A stretch of 64,000 nt of DNA from Myxococcales bacterium (GTDB lineage: Bacteria > Myxococcota_A > Polyangia > Polyangiales > Ga0077539). Below are positions 7,998 through 16,371 of this stretch, in pieces. The stretch lies in assembly GCA_016793325.1 (NCBI GenBank), contig JAEUKI010000095.1, positions 1 through 64,000 of the forward strand. Direction: 5' to 3'. Under the pieces are notes generated by a model. That model saw nothing but the letters and a program-made list of their open reading frames with translations. It was not told where the DNA came from and did not search any database. How positions within the stretch are numbered: the first letter of the stretch is position 1; every line of letters begins with the position of its first letter. Position numbers and translations under genes: made by a program.

Positions 7998-10097
7998 TCA
8001 CTGAGGCACGAACTCGACCGCGTACTGGTAGGTCGGCGGCATCGCCGGCGGCGTGGGCGGCTGAGGAATTCCGTCGATCACGAGCGTCCCAGAGGTCTGC
8101 GTCGTCGTGAACTGAACGGCGTTCATCCCGTTGTACGAGCACTGGCGCTCGTTGCCGCAGTTGGTCAGGTCGCGCACAGTCATGAGCGGACGGAAGCCCG
8201 TCGCCGCGCCGGTGATCCGCGCGCCCGCCATCGCGCCCTGATAGATGTAGCCCTGCTCGCCGAGCGCCAGGTACCCGCCGGGCGAGCAGGTCGCCGAGAG
8301 CGTTCCCGTCTGCGCGGGGACGATGTGATAGACGGTCCCGCCCTGGCTCAGGTCGAAGCGACCGGTCCCGCAGCCGCCCGCGGCGACCGGCGTCGTGAGC
8401 GTCGCGGTGAGCGTGAACGCGCCGGACGACATCGCGTTGAACGAGTCGACCGCCACGATGATGGTGCGCGTCGTGCCCGATCCGAGCGGGAGCGCGCGCA
8501 CCCACAAGCGCGACGCGCGCGTGCTCGAGCGCGAGTCGTCGTTGCACGCGAGCACGCCGCCGCCGCCCGTGGGGCACGCCGCGCCGACGAGCTGGAGGAT
8601 CGGGTCGACCATCGTTCCACCGGCGGGCGTCGCTTCGATGCGAACGTCGGCGAGCGAGGGAACGGTCAATCGGTAGTACACGTCGGGCTGTCCATCACCG
8701 CCGCAGCGCGAGCCCACTTGGCTCGTGGCGTTGAGCGTGGTGCCCATCACCGTGGCCGTCGGCGTCGCGGTCGTGAGCGTGATCGCTTGCGCCGCTGCGC
8801 ACTGATCGTTCGCCGGGGGCATGGTGCACGTGAGCCCCTCGTCGATCATCCCGTTGCAGTTGTCGTCGCGCGTGTTGCAGACCTCCATCGCGCCGGGGTT
8901 CGCCGTGCGATCTCCGTCGTTGCAGTCGCGACCCGTGCAGGTCATTCCGCCGACCGTCATCGCGGGAAAGCCGTCGCCATCGGCGTCGATCGGCGTGTTC
9001 ACGCACGCGCCTCGCCCTGCGTTTCCCGCGGGATCGCACGCGTCATTGGTGCACACGTTTCCGTCGCGGCAGTTTGGCGCCGTTCCCGGAACGCACCCCG
9101 TCGCGTTGTTGCACGTCTCCGTGCCGTTGCAGAGCTGACCGTCGTCGCACACGAGCGCGGTGCCCGGCCGGCACCCCATGCGCGTGTCGCACGTCTCGGT
9201 CCCGTTGCAGCGATTGCCGTCGTCGCAGCGAAGCGGCGTGCCCGCGTTGCACACGCCCGAAGAGCACGTCTCCGAGCCGTTGCACACGTTGCCGTCGTCG
9301 CACTGCTCGTTGCGCGTGCAGCCCATCGTGACGCAGCCCATCATCGGGTTGCACACTTGCCCGGCGCCGCAGAGCATCCCGTTGGGGACGTTGTCGCACG
9401 CGCGTCGCGTCTCGTTGCAGCTGTCGACCGTGCACGTCACGCGGTCGTCGCAGGCCGGCGGCGCCCCCGGAACGCATCCGCGCGCGCGATCGCAGGTCTC
9501 TGTCCCGTTGCAGAACATCCCGTCGTCGCAGCGAAGCGGCGTCGCGCGCTGGCACCCCATGCGCGCGTCGCACGTCTCCGCTCCGTTGCACGCGTCGCCG
9601 TCGTCGCACACGAGCGGCGTTCCGCCCTGGCAACGACCGGTGCGCATGTCGCACGTCTCCGCGCCGTTGCACGCGTTGCTGTCGTCGCACATCGCGTTGC
9701 TCGTGCACGAGATCGCGACGCACCCGCCCATCATCGGGTTGCACACGAGCCCCGTCGCGCACGCCGTGGGGTTGGGCGTGAACTCGCAGCGGCCCAGCGC
9801 TTCGTTGCAGCGATCGTCGGTACAGTCCACGCCGTCGTTGCACCCGAGCGGACACGCGGACGGCGTGTCGTTTGGCACATCGTTGGGGACGTCCGGCGTC
9901 GGCGTGTCGACCACGACGACGTCGGGCTGCTCGCCGTCGACGACCATCACGTCGACCGCGTCGGGCCGATTGCTTCCGTCGCCGTTCGATCCTCCGCCGT
10001 CTCTCAGCCTCGCTTCATTGGGCTGCACGAGCAGCGAACAGCCAGCCATCGTCAGCGCACCCAGCAGCGGTACAGCGCGGGCTCGAAGGAATTTCAT
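7998..10097 (-). CDS. Cys-rich lipoprotein with MopE-like metal-binding motif
   Basis: The start is placed at the ATG at 10097 because it begins a lipoprotein signal peptide (MKFLRARAVPLLGALTMAGC, lipobox LTMAGC); an upstream ATG at 10142 would bury it. After an Asp/Asn-rich linker come about ten repeats of the type CDDGxxCNGxETC, each with 4-6 cysteines (roughly residues 75-340). A DGDGFPAM...DCNDGD...NCNGMIDEG segment follows that matches the putative metal-binding motif seen in MopE-like proteins. The C-terminal 250 residues form one or two beta-rich domains like those of secreted pre-peptidase proteins. It is probably an outer-membrane, surface-exposed protein. Calcium or metal binding by the Asp/Asn loops is inferred from the motif. 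Confidence 0.82.
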   Translation of the reverse strand: MKFLRARAVPLLGALTMAGCSLLVQPNEARLRDGGGSNGDGSNRPDAVDVMVVDGEQPDVVVVDTPTPDVPNDVPNDTPSACPLGCNDGVDCTDDRCNEALGRCEFTPNPTACATGLVCNPMMGGCVAISCTSNAMCDDSNACNGAETCDMRTGRCQGGTPLVCDDGDACNGAETCDARMGCQRATPLRCDDGMFCNGTETCDRARGCVPGAPPACDDRVTCTVDSCNETRRACDNVPNGMLCGAGQVCNPMMGCVTMGCTRNEQCDDGNVCNGSETCSSGVCNAGTPLRCDDGNRCNGTETCDTRMGCRPGTALVCDDGQLCNGTETCNNATGCVPGTAPNCRDGNVCTNDACDPAGNAGRGACVNTPIDADGDGFPAMTVGGMTCTGRDCNDGDRTANPGAMEVCNTRDDNCNGMIDEGLTCTMPPANDQCAAAQAITLTTATPTATVMGTTLNATSQVGSRCGGDGQPDVYYRLTVPSLADVRIEATPAGGTMVDPILQLVGAACPTGGGGVLACNDDSRSSTRASRLWVRALPLGSGTTRTIIVAVDSFNAMSSGAFTLTATLTTPVAAGGCGTGRFDLSQGGTVYHIVPAQTGTLSATCSPGGYLALGEQGYIYQGAMAGARITGAATGFRPLMTVRDLTNCGNERQCSYNGMNAVQFTTTQTSGTLVIDGIPQPPTPPAMPPTYQYAVEFVPQ

Positions 10098-10293
10098 CGA
10101 TGATGCTCCTGCAAAAGAATCGAACGGACGCGACCGAACCAACGACAGCCGCGACCATCACCGAGGAGTGTACCGCAGCGCTCACGCGCGATGGCCCGCG
10201 CCGCGCTGAAGACCACCCAACCACGCGCGCTCCGTCACGGTGTGGTGTGTCGCTGTCGGTGTCGTCGGTCGCCCGAGGACGGGTGGGCATTTA

Positions 10294-10338
10294 TTTCGCT
10301 CCGAGACCTTTCGCTCACAGAATATTTCGCGTACGAAA
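10294..10338. promoter_or_regulatory. Three TTTCGC repeats in the divergent promoter region
   Basis: TTTCGCTC occurs at 10294 and 10309 and TTTCGCGT at 10325. The last lies in a TTTCG-CGTA-CGAAA dyad (10325-10338) just upstream of the lipoprotein start at 10345. The 15-16 bp spacing and the position between divergent genes suggest a regulatory site, but no regulator is identified. Confidence 0.3.
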
Positions 10339-10344
10339 CGATTC

Positions 10345-11553
10345 ATGAACGACCCCAAGCCGAGCTTCCGAGCCTCGTCCTCGCGATTCTTCGTCTTCTC
10401 TGCGTTGGCGCTCGCGGCGTGCGGGGGTTCGATGCAGCCACCAGCCGATAGTGGCGTCACGCCGAGCGACGTCGCGTCGAACGACGCCGCGCCCACAGAC
10501 GCGAGCGAGCTCGACAGCGGGCTGCCCGTCGACGCCAGCACCGAGGACAGCGCCGTGGAGGACGTCGCGGTCTCGACGGACACGGGCGTCGCTCCAGCGG
10601 ACGTGATCGTCACGCCGCCCGACAGCGCCACGCCGGGGACCGACTTCGCGGCGATGGGGCCGCTCGCGACGTCGGTCGTGGGGCCGCTGTCGCTCGATCT
10701 GCCGACGAGCACAGGCTGCTCGGGGCAAGACTGCCGCGTGAACGTGACGATCACGGTTCCGACGGGGAGCGCCCCGGGACGCGCGGCGCCGTTTCCCGTG
10801 GCCGTCGTGTCGAACGGGTTTCAGGTCCCTGCGTCGCAGTACGCGTCGTATGCGCAGCGGCTCGCTCGCTGGGGCTATGTCGTTTTGCGCTGGGATATTC
10901 CAAGCGAAATGGGAGGGATCATCCCGCGCGGCCTCGCGCACCGGACGCTGGGGGCGATGCTCCGCGCGCTTCCCGAGCGCGTCGCGATGGCGCCGATGGC
11001 GCCCGCTGCGATGATGGACACGACGCGCGTCGTGTTCGCGGGCCACTCGCGCGGCGGCAAGATCTCTGCGCTCGCCGTGAGCGGCAACAGCAACGCGCGC
11101 GCGTACGTGGGCTTCGATCCGGTGGACGCGCTCCCGCCGGGGACCGCGCCGGGGCCCGACTACCCGAGCGGCGCGGCGGCGCTCGCGATGTACCGCGGAC
11201 GAACCGTGATCCTCGGCGCCGCGCTCGGCAACATGAGCATGTTCGGGATGCCCTGCGCGCCGACGGCGTCCAACTACCAGACGTTCTTCACGATGAGCGC
11301 GTCGCCGTCGCTCGAGGTGACGCTGGCTCAAACAGGGCACATGCAGTTTCTCGACACGCGCGCCTCGTGCACGACGGCGTGCTTCTTCTGCCCCGCGGGC
11401 AGCACGACGGACGCGGCCGTTCGCGAAGTGTCGCAAGTGCTGCTCGTGGCCGCGAGCGAAGCCGGCGTGCGCGGCGCGGACGCGAGCGCGTACCTGTCCC
11501 CCGCGGGCGCGTGGCTCTCGCGACAGACCATCGCGATGTCGCGCTTGCGCTGA
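10345..11553 (+). CDS. Lipoprotein alpha/beta hydrolase, chlorophyllase/dienelactone-hydrolase-like
   Basis: The ATG at 10345 is chosen because it opens a lipoprotein signal peptide (FVFSALALAACGG, Cys26); the frame also runs further upstream, but without signal logic. The 402-residue product has a long Asp/Ser/Thr-rich linker (27-100) and then a hydrolase domain. FPVAVVSNGFQVPASQY gives the first strand and oxyanion loop, WGYVVLRWDIPSE follows, and FAGHSRGGKIS carries nucleophile Ser235. The arrangement resembles chlorophyllase-like and PET-hydrolase-like secreted esterases. The late His lies in QTGHMQFLD. It is probably anchored in the cell envelope. The substrate is unknown. Confidence 0.8.
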   Translation: MNDPKPSFRASSSRFFVFSALALAACGGSMQPPADSGVTPSDVASNDAAPTDASELDSGLPVDASTEDSAVEDVAVSTDTGVAPADVIVTPPDSATPGTDFAAMGPLATSVVGPLSLDLPTSTGCSGQDCRVNVTITVPTGSAPGRAAPFPVAVVSNGFQVPASQYASYAQRLARWGYVVLRWDIPSEMGGIIPRGLAHRTLGAMLRALPERVAMAPMAPAAMMDTTRVVFAGHSRGGKISALAVSGNSNARAYVGFDPVDALPPGTAPGPDYPSGAAALAMYRGRTVILGAALGNMSMFGMPCAPTASNYQTFFTMSASPSLEVTLAQTGHMQFLDTRASCTTACFFCPAGSTTDAAVREVSQVLLVAASEAGVRGADASAYLSPAGAWLSRQTIAMSRLR

Positions 11554-11557
11554 GCGA

Positions 11558-12042
11558 GCTGCCGCGCGCCCCGCCCCCACCCGCGCTGCCGCGCGCCCCG
11601 CCCCCACGGAGTGAGGGCGGGGCTTTGCATTGTGAACGTGCTGCGATTGGACTCATAGGTTGATTGTATGGGCCGTTGCTCATAAACGACCGCTCGTCGC
11701 TCGACTTAGTGGCGTTCGACGGCGAGCGCGACCGGGCAGCATGCAAGTCGAATTGCAACGAATTCAAATGCTAAGCCCCGCCGCAACGACATGCGAGGCG
11801 GGGCTTAGCATTGTGAAAACGCAGCCAATAGACTCGCAAGTTGATTATTGGTGCCGATATTTGATGTCATGCTCGCCGTCGAACACACGCCTCAATCGAG
11901 CGACAAGCGACCCCTGCGTTGAAGTAGCCCATACAATCAACATACCAGTCCAATTGCAGCACACGCATAATGCGAAGCCCCGCCCTCACTCCGTGGGGGC
12001 GGGGCGCGCGGCAGCGCGGGTGGGGGCGGGGCGCGCGGCAGC
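11558..12042. repeat. 485-bp cluster of alternating inverted repeats with perfect 67-bp ends
   Basis: The outer arms 11558-11624 and 11976-12042 are exact reverse complements over 67 bp. Each arm contains a 27-bp tandem repeat unit starting GCTGCCGCGCGCCCCGCCCC. The similarity continues inward imperfectly for about 50 bp (GTGCTGC-ATTGGACT...GTTGATTGTATGGGC in both). Two further copies lie back to back inside: 11735-11791 inverted and 11796-11853 direct. They are joined by a perfect 16-bp-stem hairpin, AATGCTAAGCCCCGCC / GGCGGGGCTTAGCATT. So four copies of one roughly 55-bp core alternate in orientation. There is no convincing open frame. It looks like a REPIN/MITE-type non-autonomous element or a structured transcript between the hydrolase gene and ald, and it could also act as terminator for both converging genes. 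Confidence 0.85.
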
Positions 12043-12135
12043 GCGGGTGGGGGCGGGGTTTCGTGCTGCGTGTTGCCGTGCAGACGCGGCCCCCTTGCCC
12101 TCGAGCGCTGTCCCCCTTCGCGCGCAGCGTCCCTC

Positions 12136-13248
12136 TCAGCCGAGGGCGCGCTCGAGCGGCGTGTACTCGAGGCCGTGCGCGTCGGCGACGGCCTTGTAGA
12201 CGCACGCGCCGTCCCAGCAGTTGACGCCGAGGGCGAGCGAGCGATCGGCCTTCACCGCGGCTTCGACGCCCTTGTCCGCGAGGTCGATCGCGTAGCGGAT
12301 CGTGACGTTGGTGAGCGCGAAGGTGCTCGTGTGCGAGACGGCGCCGGGCATGTTGGCGACGCCGTAGTGGATCACGCCGTGCTCTTCGTACGTCGGTTGA
12401 TCGTGCGAGGTGACGCGCGCGGTCTCGACGCAGCCGCCCTGATCGATGGCGACGTCGACGATGACCGAGCCCTTCTCCATGCGGGACACGAGGTCGCGCG
12501 AGACGAGCGTCGGGGCCTTGGCGCCCGTGACGAGGACCGCGCCGACGACGAGGTCCGCGCGAGAGACGGCCTCTTCGATGTTCTGCGGGTTGGAGTACAG
12601 GGTCTCGACGGACGCGCCGAAGATGTCCTCGAGGTAGTCCATCGTGTGAGGGTTGACGTCGAGGATCGTGACGTGCGCGCCCATGCCGATGGCGATCTTC
12701 GCGGCGTTGCGACCGACGACGCCGCCGCCGAGGATCACGACGCGGCCGCGGCGCGTTCCAGGGACGCCGCCGAGCAGGACGCCCTTGCCGCCGCGCCACT
12801 TTTCGAGGGACGTCGCGCCGACTTGGACGGACATCTTTCCAGCGACTTCGCTCATCGGACGAAGCAGCGGGAGCGATCCGTCCGCGAGCTGGATGGTCTC
12901 GTACGCGACCGCGCGGACCTTCTTCTCCATGAGCTTGCGCGTGAGCTCGGGCTCGGGCGCGAGGTGCAAATACGTGTAGATGATCTGCCCTGCGCGAAAG
13001 AACGGGAACTCCGCGGGCAACGGCTCCTTCACCTTCACGATCATGTCAGCGCCCCACGCGTCCGCGGCGGTCGCGACGATCTTGGCGCCCGCGGCGACGT
13101 ACTGCTCGTCGCGGATCCCCGAGCCCTCGCCGGCCGAAGCCTGAACGAGCACGGTGTGCCCGCGCTGCGTGAGTTGGCGAACTCCTGCGGGCGTCATTCC
13201 AACGCGGTACTCGCGGGTCTTGATCTCTTTCGGCACTCCGATGATCAC
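12136..13248 (-). CDS. ald: L-alanine dehydrogenase
   Basis: The product reversibly deaminates L-alanine to pyruvate and ammonia with NAD+ (EC 1.4.1.1). The 370-residue protein has the usual length and is alignable from end to end: MIIGVPKEIK at the start, Arg15 and Lys74 (VKVKEP) at the pyruvate site, catalytic His95 (YTYLHLAPEP), and the Rossmann motif VVILGGGVVGRNAAKIA at about 170. The segments VDVAIDQGGC and HYGVANMPGAV are also highly characteristic of the family. It is a cytoplasmic hexamer by family knowledge. It is transcribed away from the lipoprotein operon at 13633, with a 384-bp divergent spacer. Confidence 0.95.
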   Translation of the reverse strand: MIIGVPKEIKTREYRVGMTPAGVRQLTQRGHTVLVQASAGEGSGIRDEQYVAAGAKIVATAADAWGADMIVKVKEPLPAEFPFFRAGQIIYTYLHLAPEPELTRKLMEKKVRAVAYETIQLADGSLPLLRPMSEVAGKMSVQVGATSLEKWRGGKGVLLGGVPGTRRGRVVILGGGVVGRNAAKIAIGMGAHVTILDVNPHTMDYLEDIFGASVETLYSNPQNIEEAVSRADLVVGAVLVTGAKAPTLVSRDLVSRMEKGSVIVDVAIDQGGCVETARVTSHDQPTYEEHGVIHYGVANMPGAVSHTSTFALTNVTIRYAIDLADKGVEAAVKADRSLALGVNCWDGACVYKAVADAHGLEYTPLERALG

Positions 13249-13632
13249 GGCGCTGCTCCTTGTGAACGTGTGTATCCGACGCTTCGAACTCGGTTCGTAG
13301 CTCGACGGCGACGGGACCGAGATGCGCGCGGAGGATGCACGAGCCGCCCCTCGTTGTGCAGGGGGTTTGGCGCACGAACGAGCGCGAATTTCACCGATGT
13401 TTCGTCGCTTCGGGGTCGACGCAGGGCGTCATCGCGACACCGCGCCGAACGCGCGCGCGTTTCGTTTGCGGACTTTGCTGCGTCGCGACGCGACGGTCGC
13501 TTTCGTGCCACAGCGCTCGCGTGCGAGGCGGTATCTTCGCGGCGATGACCGGACTCACCAACGACCGCGGCGACGCCCTCCGTCGGCGACGCGCACGCAG
13601 AGGTTCGCAAGGGATCTCCCAGGAGAAGTCTC
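13249..13632. other. Divergent intergenic region between ald and the 13633 operon, no gene seen
   Basis: The 384 bp lies between two divergent start codons and must carry both promoters. I see no convincing -35/-10 pair and no open frame with a ribosome-binding site. AGGAGA at 13621-13626 is the ribosome-binding site of the GTG start at 13633. Confidence 0.5.
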
Positions 13633-14634
13633 GTGGCGTCTAACCGTCGCGTCGCACCCGTGTGCGCGTTCGCGCTCGCGCTCGTCTTCAGCTGCCAACC
13701 CCGCCCGACGGGGACGACCTCGCCGCCCGGCACCGACACCCCCGCGCGCGGCGCGTCACCGCGGGCCGACCGCGCGTTCGTCGAGGGAGAGAGCTGCTCG
13801 AGCACCGACGACTGCCCCGCGAGCGCTCGGTGCATCGATCACCACTGCATGCTCGCGACCCGCTCGTTGCGCGGCGAAGTGCTCGTCGAACGGGGAGCCC
13901 GCGCGCTCGCGCTCGGCCGCTTCGACGAGGCCGCCGCGGCGTACCAACAAGCCGAAGCGGCGTATCGCGAGCGCTCGGTGCCCGTTCCCTCCAGCGTTTG
14001 GTGCGGGCTCGCGAGCTCGTACACCGCGCAGCTCGACCGAGGGAGCCCCGGACAAGACCTTCGCGAGACCGCCGCGCGCAGCGCAGCGCGTTGCCTCAAC
14101 GCCGCCCAACCCGGAACGCCCGCGGCCGAAGGCGTCCTCGCGCAGCTCGCGTCCCTCGTCGACCGCGGCCTCGAGGTCGGCGCGCTCGACCGCGACGAGA
14201 GCGCCCGCTTGATGACCGCGCAAGATCGCTCTCCGGGCATGCGCGGGATGACCATCACCGTCGCGTTTTCGGGCGCCGCGGACACCGGCTCTCGCGGGGC
14301 CTTCAAGACCATGGTCGAAGGCGAAGAGGTTCGACGCGAGATCACCCGGTGTTTTCTGCGGTGGTTCGAAGAGCACAGGACCACCACCGACGAGGGCACC
14401 CTCCGCGTGACCTACACCCGGAGCATCGACGAGTACGACACGCTCACCGCCGCGCGACTCGCGGTGACCGCGCCCGACGTCGACCCCGCGCTCGCCGCGC
14501 CCGCCGCTGGACGCGCGCAGCACTGGGTCGCGTGCAGCGCCGCCGCCGTTCGAGCCGCGGCGCTTCCCTTGCGATGGCCCGGGCGCGCCGAGCGCTGGGC
14601 CGAGAGCGTGCAAGTTCGCATCACGACCCAGTGA
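13633..14634 (+). CDS. Hypothetical lipoprotein with short TPR-like segment
   Basis: The GTG at 13633 follows AGGAGA with 6-bp spacing and opens a lipoprotein signal peptide (CAFALALVFSCQ, Cys near 21). After a Thr/Pro/Gly-rich linker the 333-residue product has a Cys-containing segment (ESCSSTDDCPASARCIDHHC). Then comes a helical segment FDEAAAAYQQAEAAYRERS that resembles a TPR helix pair. The rest shows no recognised domain. It is the first of three genes in the same direction (13633-16342), consistent with an envelope operon. Confidence 0.75.
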   Translation: MASNRRVAPVCAFALALVFSCQPRPTGTTSPPGTDTPARGASPRADRAFVEGESCSSTDDCPASARCIDHHCMLATRSLRGEVLVERGARALALGRFDEAAAAYQQAEAAYRERSVPVPSSVWCGLASSYTAQLDRGSPGQDLRETAARSAARCLNAAQPGTPAAEGVLAQLASLVDRGLEVGALDRDESARLMTAQDRSPGMRGMTITVAFSGAADTGSRGAFKTMVEGEEVRREITRCFLRWFEEHRTTTDEGTLRVTYTRSIDEYDTLTAARLAVTAPDVDPALAAPAAGRAQHWVACSAAAVRAAALPLRWPGRAERWAESVQVRITTQ

Positions 14635-14678
14635 GCAGACCCAGCGCGGCCGTCGGGGTATACTCCCACACGGGACCG

Positions 14679-15284
14679 ATGAACCTACGCCCCTCACGAT
14701 CGTCGATCATCGCCGCGACGTTCGGCATCGTGAGCGCAGCGTCGAGCGCTGGCGCTCAGTCGCGTGATCGACCCACGAATTCAAGCGCGCCGGCATCGAC
14801 CAGCGGCAACTCCGCGACGACGCGCCCGACGACGGCGAGCCGCCCCAACCGCGCCGCCCCGCCGCGCGCGACGCCTCCCGCGAGCCCGTCGCTCGTGCTC
14901 GAGCCCATGCGCGTCGCCACGCGACGCAACGGCGCGACGCACGACGCCGAACCCTACGAAGATCACGACGCGGACGAACCCATCGTGATCGAGATGTTCT
15001 CGGGCCCTGCGGTGGCGCCGTTCGCGCCGCCGTTCGCGCTGCGGCCGTTCGGTCCCCCCGTGCGACCGCTGCGCCTCATCAGCAGCTACGACGGCGACGA
15101 GACCGAGCCTGCCGCTGAAGCGACCCCGAGGGTCACCGTCCGCGTGGCCCCTGCCCTCTCGATCCTGCGAGACTACGACGACCCTGCCCCGCCCGCAGAA
15201 GTGCGGATCGAGTGCATCGTAGCGGCGCCCGATCGGACGCTCGTGCTACTCCCCATGCGAGTGACAGGCAGGACAACGCCGTGA
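14679..15284 (+). CDS. Secreted proline-rich hypothetical protein
   Basis: The 201-residue product begins at ATG 14679, 44 bp after the preceding stop. It has a Sec signal peptide (IIAATFGIVSAASSAGA). About 50 residues rich in Ser, Thr, Pro and Arg follow. The C-terminal half carries APFAPPFALRPFGPPVRP and a beta-like tail ending in VLLPMRVTGRTTP. The stop overlaps the next start as GTGA, indicating translational coupling. No known domain is recognised. Confidence 0.7.
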   Translation: MNLRPSRSSIIAATFGIVSAASSAGAQSRDRPTNSSAPASTSGNSATTRPTTASRPNRAAPPRATPPASPSLVLEPMRVATRRNGATHDAEPYEDHDADEPIVIEMFSGPAVAPFAPPFALRPFGPPVRPLRLISSYDGDETEPAAEATPRVTVRVAPALSILRDYDDPAPPAEVRIECIVAAPDRTLVLLPMRVTGRTTP

Positions 15285-16342
15285 AGGTTGCGACAGTGCT
15301 CCGGTGGTCGGCCGCGACAGTGATCGTGGTCGCGCTCACAACCGCGCGCCTCGCGCACCGAGGGATCATCGCGCTCCCTGGGATCGACACGCACCCGGGC
15401 CTCGAGGCGCAGCTTCGAGATCGCGGGACGATGGCGATCGCGGGGCGCGTTCCGTTCGGGCTGCGAAAGGGCGACGTGCAAATCGTCGACTACCATCAGT
15501 TCGGTCCGCTCGCGGCCGCGCTCGATGGTCGCGACTCCAACGCGCTCGCTGCGGCGATGCGCGAGTCGCGGATCGACGGGCTCGTCGTGCGAACAGACAC
15601 GCCGCAAGGGCCCGCGGGGTCCGTGCTTCGCGCGTTGAGCATGTACCGACCGGTCCCCAACGTGACCGCGACGTGGATGGACCGCGACGCCGCGCTCTAC
15701 GAAGTGCGCGAGCAACCCGTGGTCAGCGAACAAGACGCGCCCAAGCTCATCGAGACCGTGCGGCTCATGATGCAGGGCGCGGCGGCGCCGCCCGAGCGGC
15801 TCTTTCCCGAGGCGCTTCGCGGCGCGAGGCCCGCGGAGGTCATGGTCGTCGTCCGCGATGGAACCGCGCCCATCCTGTGGCGCGCCGTTCGCGGCGGGTC
15901 CGTCGCCCGCGCCCTCGTCGACGCGACGTACGCCATCATCGACCGCTGGGGAACGCGCCAACAAAACCCCTACGGCCCGCTGTCGAGCGCGATCCGCGGC
16001 GAGCCCGAGCCCGGTCGCTCGCCGCCGAACCTCTTGCTCACAGTCGCGATCTTCTACGACAAAGGCACGCTCGAAACCCGCGAGCCCGCGTGGATCGATC
16101 GCGCCGTCGACGAGCACAGCTTCGCGGTCGGCTACGAGCGCCTGGGTCGCTGGGAGTACAACCTTCCGCCGCCCACCGGCGCGAGCACGAGGCGCTCTGC
16201 CGAGGCGCTCGCGCAGCTCGTGCGAGAGCACGACGTTCCCCCGCCGGGCTTTCAACGAACGGACCTCACGCTCTATCGCTTTCGCGCGCTGCAGCTCATC
16301 GAGCAGTCGCGGGGCGGCCCGGTGACCGTCGCGAATCCGTGA
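15281..16342 (+). CDS. Hypothetical membrane-anchored protein
   Basis: The GTG at 15281 overlaps the previous stop (GTGA) and is preferred to an upstream ATG at 15212 that lies inside the preceding gene. The 353-residue product has one N-terminal hydrophobic helix (SAATVIVVALTTARLA), which may be a signal anchor. The remainder is soluble and presumably periplasmic: a mixed alpha/beta sequence with DVQIVDYHQFGPLAAAL and PEVMVVVRDGTAPILW-like strands and a C-terminal helix-rich part. I do not recognise the family. It closes the three-gene operon and converges on the next gene, with only 24 bp between stops. Confidence 0.7.
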   Translation: MKVATVLRWSAATVIVVALTTARLAHRGIIALPGIDTHPGLEAQLRDRGTMAIAGRVPFGLRKGDVQIVDYHQFGPLAAALDGRDSNALAAAMRESRIDGLVVRTDTPQGPAGSVLRALSMYRPVPNVTATWMDRDAALYEVREQPVVSEQDAPKLIETVRLMMQGAAAPPERLFPEALRGARPAEVMVVVRDGTAPILWRAVRGGSVARALVDATYAIIDRWGTRQQNPYGPLSSAIRGEPEPGRSPPNLLLTVAIFYDKGTLETREPAWIDRAVDEHSFAVGYERLGRWEYNLPPPTGASTRRSAEALAQLVREHDVPPPGFQRTDLTLYRFRALQLIEQSRGGPVTVANP

Positions 16343-16354
16343 GCGATTTTACAG

Positions 16355-16371
16355 ACTGACCTGAGGTCAGT
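16355..16371. terminator. Perfect palindrome between convergent genes
   Basis: ACTGACCT-G-AGGTCAGT is a perfect 17-bp dyad that includes the stop codon of the minus-strand gene ending at 16367 and lies 13 bp after the stop of the plus-strand gene. No clear T-run follows on either strand, so a terminator role is only likely from position. Confidence 0.35.

Noticed and set aside
7170..10103. A 977-codon open frame on the plus strand antisense to the esterase and Cys-rich lipoprotein genes.
   Set aside because: It is Arg/His/Ala-rich with no motifs and exists because of the GC skew of the real genes opposite.
11558..12042. CRISPR array.
   Set aside because: The repeats alternate in orientation and have no regular spacers; no cas genes are near.
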